DNA of 64,000 nucleotides from Bacteroidetes bacterium UBA2664. Its GTDB lineage: Bacteria > Bacteroidota > Rhodothermia > Balneolales > Balneolaceae. Each line of letters starts with the position of its first letter. The first letter of the stretch is position 1. The stretch spans positions 1-64,000 of the forward strand of contig DEMS01000023.1 of the NCBI GenBank assembly GCA_002359315.1, read 5' to 3'. Position numbers and translations under genes: made by a program. Positions 59,177 to 64,000 of the stretch are shown piece after piece. The notes below the pieces were generated by a model that saw nothing but the letters and a program-made list of their open reading frames with translations, made no database searches and was not told the origin of the DNA.

Positions 59177-60970
59177 ATGGAACCACAAATCGCGATTGTA
59201 TTAGCCATTATGGCTTTTACAATATTCATGCTTGTTACGGAAAAAATTCGCATCGACGTAACAGCAATTCTAACGATGCTCGCACTGAGCTGGAGTGGTA
59301 TTTTAAACAGCAGTGAGGCATTATCCGGTTTTTCAAGCAACGCTGTTGTTGCCATGATTGCCGTGATGATCCTTGGAGAAGGAGTCGCTAAAACAGGGAT
59401 GATGTCGAGATTTTCCAAGTGGCTTCTGAAACGAGTCGGCTCGGAAAAAAAGACCGTCTTGGGAACACTTTCACTTTCTGTCGGAACCCTCTCCGGAGTT
59501 ATACAAAATATAGGAGCAGCGGCACTTTTTCTTCCAAGTATCATTGATATATCCCGCAGGATAAAAATATCTGCTTCAGAGATGATAATGCCGATCGGTT
59601 TTATGGCAATTATCGGCGGTACCCTCACAATGGTAGGGTCCGGACACCTGATCTTAACGAACGACCTTCTTGAAGCTGCAGGCCTGGAGCCATATGGCCT
59701 GTTTGCCGTTACACCGGTCGGAGCGGCACTGCTACTCTCCGCGATCCTGTTTTTTTTATTTTTTGGTAAAATCTTTCTTCCTCAAGTTTCTGAATCAAAT
59801 GCCGTTGAATCAACAGAACAGGAGAAAGTGATCCGTGCATTTAATCTTCAAAAAGAGATTCAATATTATAAGATTCCGGCCGGATGTAGTTTAATTGGCA
59901 AAAATATTGAAGAATCCGGTATCTGGAACAATTATGAGATCAATATATTAGCCCTTTCTGAAGAAAATAAAGTGAATTACGCTCCATGGAGAGAAACGAA
60001 GCTTCATGCCGGACATATAATGGCACTTTATGGTGATGATGAGCGTATTCAGAAGTACGCAGAAAACTACAATCTGGAAGCAGCCAGTGATAACAATCTG
60101 TTTGAAAATATGAGTGATCCGGATGAATCCGGGTTTGTAGAAGTGATTGTGCCTCCGCGATCAGAATTAGTAGGACATAGTATCCGAGAGTTCTCAATGC
60201 GTAAAAGGTTTTCAGTCGAACCCATCATGCTTTTTAGTAGTGGTGAGCGTGTTATGGGTGATTTTTCAGACTATATCATCCGCGCAGGGGATACTTTTAT
60301 CATTTATGGTCCCTGGAATCATATAAAAAATTTACAGAGTACAGATCCATTTGTTGTAGCCACTCCTTTTTCTGTTGAATCAAAAGATCCTTCAAAAACT
60401 TGGCAAGCTGCCGGCAGCTTCCTTTTAGCAATCGTATTGGCGCTCAGTGGATTTTCCATTTCGATTTCATTTTTAACCGGCGCGATGGTGATGGTTCTGT
60501 TAAATGTAATGACGATACAGGACGCATATAAAGCGATAGAATGGAAAGTCGTTTTTTTATTGGTTGGTTTAATTCCGCTGGGTATTGCCATGCAAAATAG
60601 TGGGACCGCTGAATTTTTAGCAGAGGGCGTGATGAGTGTAGTGGAGGGAAGTCACCTGCTCATTCTACTCTTTTCAGTCGCCATCCTATCTACTGTTTTT
60701 TCACTGGTGATGTCGAATGTAGGAGCCGTAGTGGTCCTGGCACCATTGGTTGTGAGTATCGGCCTGCTCGCAGGTGTAGACCCAAGGCCATTGGTTTTGC
60801 TTGCCGCAGTGAACGCCGGAAATTCCTTTATCCTCCCTACACATCAAGTGAATGCGTTAATGATGACCGCCGGTGGATACAAAACCATGGATTACTTTAA
60901 GGCAGGCGGCGGCATGACTCTACTATTTTTGTTCGTGTCTGTTCTGTTTTTTTACTTTACATTCTTCTGA
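59177..60970 (+). CDS. SLC13-family permease with two RCK_C domains
   Basis: A 597-residue anion permease (DASS/ArsB-like) with about twelve helices. Hydrophobic parts at residues 1-200 and 415-595 flank two RCK_C/TrkA-C domains (about 220-300 and 305-385; VIVPPRSELVGHSIREFSMRKRFSVEPIML). SNVGAVVVLAPLVV and the ENGLV-like LPTHQVNALMMTAGGY mark the transporter core. SLC13 proteins with RCK domains include sulfate transporters of algae and bacteria, and the sulfur neighbours fit sulfate or sulfite export/import. It begins after a terminator, so has its own promoter; the rhodanese gene begins four bases after its stop. Confidence 0.9.
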   Translation: MEPQIAIVLAIMAFTIFMLVTEKIRIDVTAILTMLALSWSGILNSSEALSGFSSNAVVAMIAVMILGEGVAKTGMMSRFSKWLLKRVGSEKKTVLGTLSLSVGTLSGVIQNIGAAALFLPSIIDISRRIKISASEMIMPIGFMAIIGGTLTMVGSGHLILTNDLLEAAGLEPYGLFAVTPVGAALLLSAILFFLFFGKIFLPQVSESNAVESTEQEKVIRAFNLQKEIQYYKIPAGCSLIGKNIEESGIWNNYEINILALSEENKVNYAPWRETKLHAGHIMALYGDDERIQKYAENYNLEAASDNNLFENMSDPDESGFVEVIVPPRSELVGHSIREFSMRKRFSVEPIMLFSSGERVMGDFSDYIIRAGDTFIIYGPWNHIKNLQSTDPFVVATPFSVESKDPSKTWQAAGSFLLAIVLALSGFSISISFLTGAMVMVLLNVMTIQDAYKAIEWKVVFLLVGLIPLGIAMQNSGTAEFLAEGVMSVVEGSHLLILLFSVAILSTVFSLVMSNVGAVVVLAPLVVSIGLLAGVDPRPLVLLAAVNAGNSFILPTHQVNALMMTAGGYKTMDYFKAGGGMTLLFLFVSVLFFYFTFF

Positions 60971-60973
60971 TAC

Positions 60974-61375
60974 ATGATTCCCATTTATTCAATGTTTAAG
61001 GGATGTATCAAAACAATTTTTCAATTCAAGAATCAATTCAGAAATATGTTCAATTCAAAAAATCTAAATATCAGTACCGCAGAGTTTAAGGAGAAGTTAG
61101 ACAGTGAGAGAGGGGTCATCATAGATGTCCGGACAAAAGAGGAATATGATGCGGGTCATTTAAAATTTACAGATGATCAGATTGATTTTTTAAACGGTGA
61201 TTTTCAGGAGAGGGTAAATTCACTCGATAAAAACAAAACATACTATTTATACTGCAGAAGCGGTAACAGAAGCGGAAAAGCCGCCCAAATATTAGATAAA
61301 GAAGGGTTTAAAAATGTATACAATGTAGGCGGTTATGAGGATTTGGTAAACGCCGGGTTTGAATCAAACAAATAG
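60974..61375 (+). CDS. Single-domain rhodanese (sulfurtransferase)
   Basis: A rhodanese domain of about 110 residues. The active loop YYLYCRSGNRSGKAAQILDKEGFKNVYNVGG has Cys and Arg as needed to hold a persulfide. The upstream part IDVRTKEEYDAGHLKF is also typical. Two starts are possible: ATG 60974, four bases after SLC13, gives a 24-residue hydrophobic leader that could be exported or membrane-bound; ATG 61046 gives a compact cytoplasmic protein. The first fits operon coupling. It is the last gene of the sulfur set. Confidence 0.9.
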   Translation: MIPIYSMFKGCIKTIFQFKNQFRNMFNSKNLNISTAEFKEKLDSERGVIIDVRTKEEYDAGHLKFTDDQIDFLNGDFQERVNSLDKNKTYYLYCRSGNRSGKAAQILDKEGFKNVYNVGGYEDLVNAGFESNK

Positions 61376-61519
61376 TTTTTTAAAAATACTCTTCACACAT
61401 TTTGGAGCCTATCATAGACGGATTTTGCAATTAAACATCCATCAACGTACCGTGGATTTACAATTGTAACATTTCTCACTTATACTCTTTTCAACCAGGT
61501 GAAAAGGGTTCTTGAATGT

Positions 61520-63637
61520 TTAATAAAAGGTTTTGTTTTCAGACTCCATCTCTTTCAGGAGATCAGCAGCTTTAAACCTTACTCCATGATCGTTTTGAAG
61601 TTTTGAAAGGATTTTATTGAGTTCAGCAACTCCTAATTTGTCGATATACCTGAATGGGCCTCCCAGGAATGGGGGGAAACCAAGCCCCAGTATAGCCCCC
61701 AAATCTCCGTCAGAAGGACTTAAAAGAATATCTTCCTGCAAGCAAAGTACTGCTTCGTTGATCATCATCATGGACATACGCTGACGAATCGTATCATCAT
61801 CAAACTCTTTTCTATTTTGCCCGCCAAAAAAGTCATAAATTTCCTGATTGATCTCCTTTTTCTTTTTTGAATCACTGTATTGATAAAATCCCTTCTTGTT
61901 TTTACGCCCCTTATACCCGGCATCAACCAATTCTGCTGCTTTGTCGCTCGTTTTTGCCCCTCGCGACCGGAAGGTATCGCTTAAAACTTCCGAAACATGA
62001 GCTCCCACATCAATTCCGACTTCATCGAATAGGGCAATCGGCCCCACCGGAAACCCAAACTGCTTCATTACACGCTCCAGCTGTTCAATAGCAGCACCTT
62101 CCTCAAGAAGTAAAAGAGCTTCATTCATGAATGGAGCAAGAATTCGGGTCGTGTAAAATCCCGGCCCGTCATTGACTACAATGACCGTTTTACCTTGTCG
62201 AATTCCAACATCGTAAGCTGTGGCTATTACCCAGTCGACCGTTTTATCAGTTTTAATTATTTCGAGCAGAGGCATTTTTTGAACAGGGGAAAAGTAGTGC
62301 ATACCGATTATATTCTCAGGCCTTGCCGCTTTTGCTGCAATGTCAGAAATGGGAAGTGATGACGTGTTGGAAGCAAAAATTGTATGCTCACCGGAAGCGT
62401 CTTCCACTTCTTTTACGATGGACTGTTTTAAATTCAGATCTTCAAAAACGGCTTCTATAACCAGATCAATTTTATCAAATGGGTCGTAGCTAGTTGTTGG
62501 ATGAATAAATCCCATTTTCTCATCCCTTTCAAATGAGGAAATGATCCGTTTTGAAACCTGTTTGTCTAAATTATTTTTAATGTCGCCGGCTCCTTTCAAT
62601 GCATTTTTAATGGTTTGGTCTTTCAGCCAGACACGGATTCCATCATCAATAGTCACTTCCGTAATGCCTGAGCCCATCAATCCGGCACCTAAAACAGCTA
62701 CGCGATGAACCTCTCTTTTTTTATCATCCATCGGATTCTTCTTGGCATCATTCATGCCAAAAAATAGCTGAACCAGCGCACGGGATTCGGGGGTGACGGC
62801 CAGCTCGCCAAATAGCTTAGCTTCATTTTGGATTCCTTTTTTGAGACCATGTTTTAGCCCGAATCTGACACTTTCAATGATTTTGAGCGGTGCCGGATAA
62901 TTCCCTTTGGTTTCCCCCAATGTTCGCTTTCGTGCCTGACTAAAGATAATTTTTTTACCAATTGGGTTTCCTTCCAGCAGTTTTTCCTTCCAAGAACGAC
63001 GGCCGGTTCTTTTAAAATGATTGCTGTTCAGTTTCTTCACGGCTTTAATACCGGCTGTAACCAACGCATGTCTGTGGACGACTTCATCGGCAAACCCGGT
63101 TTTTTTTGCCTGATAGCTGTACATATTTTTACCGGGAAGCATATATCCCAATGCGTTCTGAATACCAATCAATCTGGGCAGTCTTTGAGTGCCTCCCATC
63201 CCCGGGAGCAGTCCTAATTTGACTTCAGGAAGCCCTATCTTTGTGGAGCTATGGTCTGATACGATTCTGTAGTGGCAGGCGAGTGCCAGCTCAGTTCCAC
63301 CCCCCATACAGGAACCGTGGATTCCAACAACAACAGGTTTTTTTAGGTTTTCAATTCGCAACAGGATTTCGTGTCCGTCTAGACTGAGTTGCTCGAGTTC
63401 TTCAGCCGTTTCCCTGGTTTTGAACATCTCAATATCTGCGCCGGCTATAAAATTTCCATCTTTACCGCTAATCAGCAGTGCGCCGTCGAGGGAGTCGTCT
63501 TTTTCGAATGAGTCAATAAATGAAGTGAATTCATTCATCAGATTCTCATTCAGTTTATTTACTTTTTCACCGGGAGTGTCGAGGGTTATGATAGCAACAC
63601 GATCCTTTTTTTGAATAGAAAATATATCCTTCTTCAT
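61520..63637 (-). CDS. fadJ: Fatty-acid oxidation complex alpha subunit (enoyl-CoA hydratase/3-hydroxyacyl-CoA dehydrogenase)
   Basis: A 705-residue bifunctional beta-oxidation enzyme. Residues 1-190 are an enoyl-CoA hydratase domain: GKDGNFIAGADIEMF, HGSCMGGGTELALACHYRI and PEVKLGLLPGMGGTQRLPR with the two catalytic Glu positions. From about residue 305 the NAD-binding domain follows (VAVLGAGLMGSGITEV), with DLVIEAVFEDL, SNTSSLPISDIA and GMHYFSPVQKMPLLEII carrying the catalytic His. Two C-terminal domains complete the dehydrogenase (GFPVGPIALFDEVGIDVG). It follows a fadI-type thiolase by 24 bases on the minus strand, forming the standard two-subunit complex. Confidence 0.97.
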   Translation of the reverse strand: MKKDIFSIQKKDRVAIITLDTPGEKVNKLNENLMNEFTSFIDSFEKDDSLDGALLISGKDGNFIAGADIEMFKTRETAEELEQLSLDGHEILLRIENLKKPVVVGIHGSCMGGGTELALACHYRIVSDHSSTKIGLPEVKLGLLPGMGGTQRLPRLIGIQNALGYMLPGKNMYSYQAKKTGFADEVVHRHALVTAGIKAVKKLNSNHFKRTGRRSWKEKLLEGNPIGKKIIFSQARKRTLGETKGNYPAPLKIIESVRFGLKHGLKKGIQNEAKLFGELAVTPESRALVQLFFGMNDAKKNPMDDKKREVHRVAVLGAGLMGSGITEVTIDDGIRVWLKDQTIKNALKGAGDIKNNLDKQVSKRIISSFERDEKMGFIHPTTSYDPFDKIDLVIEAVFEDLNLKQSIVKEVEDASGEHTIFASNTSSLPISDIAAKAARPENIIGMHYFSPVQKMPLLEIIKTDKTVDWVIATAYDVGIRQGKTVIVVNDGPGFYTTRILAPFMNEALLLLEEGAAIEQLERVMKQFGFPVGPIALFDEVGIDVGAHVSEVLSDTFRSRGAKTSDKAAELVDAGYKGRKNKKGFYQYSDSKKKKEINQEIYDFFGGQNRKEFDDDTIRQRMSMMMINEAVLCLQEDILLSPSDGDLGAILGLGFPPFLGGPFRYIDKLGVAELNKILSKLQNDHGVRFKAADLLKEMESENKTFY

Positions 63638-63661
63638 AGTGTTAATTTTTATATCGATGAA

Positions 63662-64000
63662 TTAATCATTGAAAGATTCGATAATCATTGCATGTCCCTG
63701 TCCGCCGGCAGCACATGCGGCGATCAGTGCATATTTCCCGCCCTCATCGCGCAGCCGATTGGCAGCGGTTGTTACAAGCCGGGTACCGGTGGCCCCAAAA
63801 GGATGTCCGATAGAGAGGGATCCGCCACGGGTGTTTAGTTTTTCAAGAGGGATTTCCCCCACTTTTTTATCCCGGTTGAGGCGTGACTTGGCAAATTCAT
63901 CACTATCCAGGGCTTTTAGTACTGTCACCATTTGTCCTGCAAAAGCTTCATGAAACTCAAAAACATCAATATCCTTTAGGGTCAAGTTCATTTCATCCAG
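63662..64000 (-). CDS. fadI: Acetyl-CoA acyltransferase (thiolase, fadI type), 3' part
   Basis: The C-terminal 112 residues of a thiolase; the gene continues past the right edge. Conserved elements are VFEFHEAFAGQ (the HEAFA of the FadI subtype), the signature GGSLSIGHPFGATGTRLVTT with the active His, and CAAGGQGHAMIIE with the proton-donor Cys. The enzyme releases acetyl-CoA in the last step of beta-oxidation. It precedes fadJ on the minus strand by 24 bases. Confidence 0.95.
   Translation of the reverse strand: MDEMNLTLKDIDVFEFHEAFAGQMVTVLKALDSDEFAKSRLNRDKKVGEIPLEKLNTRGGSLSIGHPFGATGTRLVTTAANRLRDEGGKYALIAACAAGGQGHAMIIESFND

Noticed and set aside
59167..59628. 153-codon minus-strand frame opposite the SLC13 gene
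   Set aside because: It lies fully within a well-supported permease gene and reads as an antisense shadow of transmembrane codons.
61487..61506. CTTTTCA/TGAAAAG hairpin downstream of fadJ considered as its terminator
   Set aside because: The stem is only seven weak pairs and no U tract follows on the minus strand.

Overview
The window looks like chromosomal core DNA from a marine-type member of the Bacteroidota/Balneolota group (Balneolaceae-like). The reasons are a SusC/SusD pair, Bacteroidota-type -33/-7 promoter words (TTG or TTTG with TAnnTTTG), a TraR/DksA protein lacking most zinc cysteines next to ileS and lspA, a type 2 (GXHH) isoleucyl-tRNA synthetase, a moderately low GC content and many short REP-like palindromes. 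The placement is inferred from gene content only. No phage, IS element, CRISPR array, rRNA or tRNA was found. The one structural RNA gene is RNase P RNA (34200-34569).

Layout. 0.2-7.2 kb: ftsY, a lipoprotein amidohydrolase coupled to a small methyltransferase, then on the minus strand a GntP permease, an M28 peptidase and scpA. 7.5-15.2 kb: a MarR regulator facing an M14 carboxypeptidase, then a SusD/SusC transporter pair. 15.6-19.7 kb: argF-argG-argH on the minus strand, preceded by a leader that encodes four consecutive Arg codons followed by an intrinsic terminator. 19.9-25 kb: an NfeD-type membrane protease with its SPFH/slipin partner, an isoaspartyl peptidase lipoprotein and a GNAT-nitrilase fusion. 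25-28.2 kb: a divergent PiT-like permease behind a Pho-box-like repeat, and a Na/Pi cotransporter with a PhoU-like tail. 28.2-32 kb (minus): an acidic orphan, purine nucleoside phosphorylase, DivIVA, a PspB-like membrane protein and YggS. 32.3-35.3 kb: a Nif3-family protein, a zinc-ribbon-family protein without its cysteines, rnpB and a DUF4168 protein. 35.4-38.8 kb (minus): smpB, a small lipoprotein, a site-2 protease and arginine deiminase. 39-45.9 kb: a GbsR/MarR regulator with a large symmetric operator, a LolA-like protein, two FtsX-type permeases, an ATPase, a beta-barrel protein and a CBM9-like protein. 45.9-48.9 kb (minus): a D-aminoacylase-like lipoprotein, a fructosamine-kinase-like protein and a low-molecular-weight tyrosine phosphatase. 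49.1-53.4 kb: ileS, a dksA-like gene and lspA. 53.4-55.5 kb (minus): yajC with a RibB-degenerate-RibA fusion, then a DUF2892 protein and a tiny membrane protein. 55.5-61.4 kb: a GntR-UTRA regulator divergent from a sulfur-handling set (split YeeE/YedE, MBL-rhodanese, SLC13 permease, rhodanese). 61.5-64 kb (minus): fadJ and the 3' end of a fadI-type thiolase.

The most interesting signals are regulatory and active-site features rather than a new gene cluster. They are a complete-looking arginine attenuator in front of argFGH, an IleRS with a swapped GXHH signature (expected to be mupirocin resistant), a GbsR operator of four GTTCA/TGAAC boxes over a promoter that seems to give a leaderless mRNA, a triple Pho-box-like repeat in front of a PiT-like permease, and three unrelated proteins that have lost zinc-binding cysteines.
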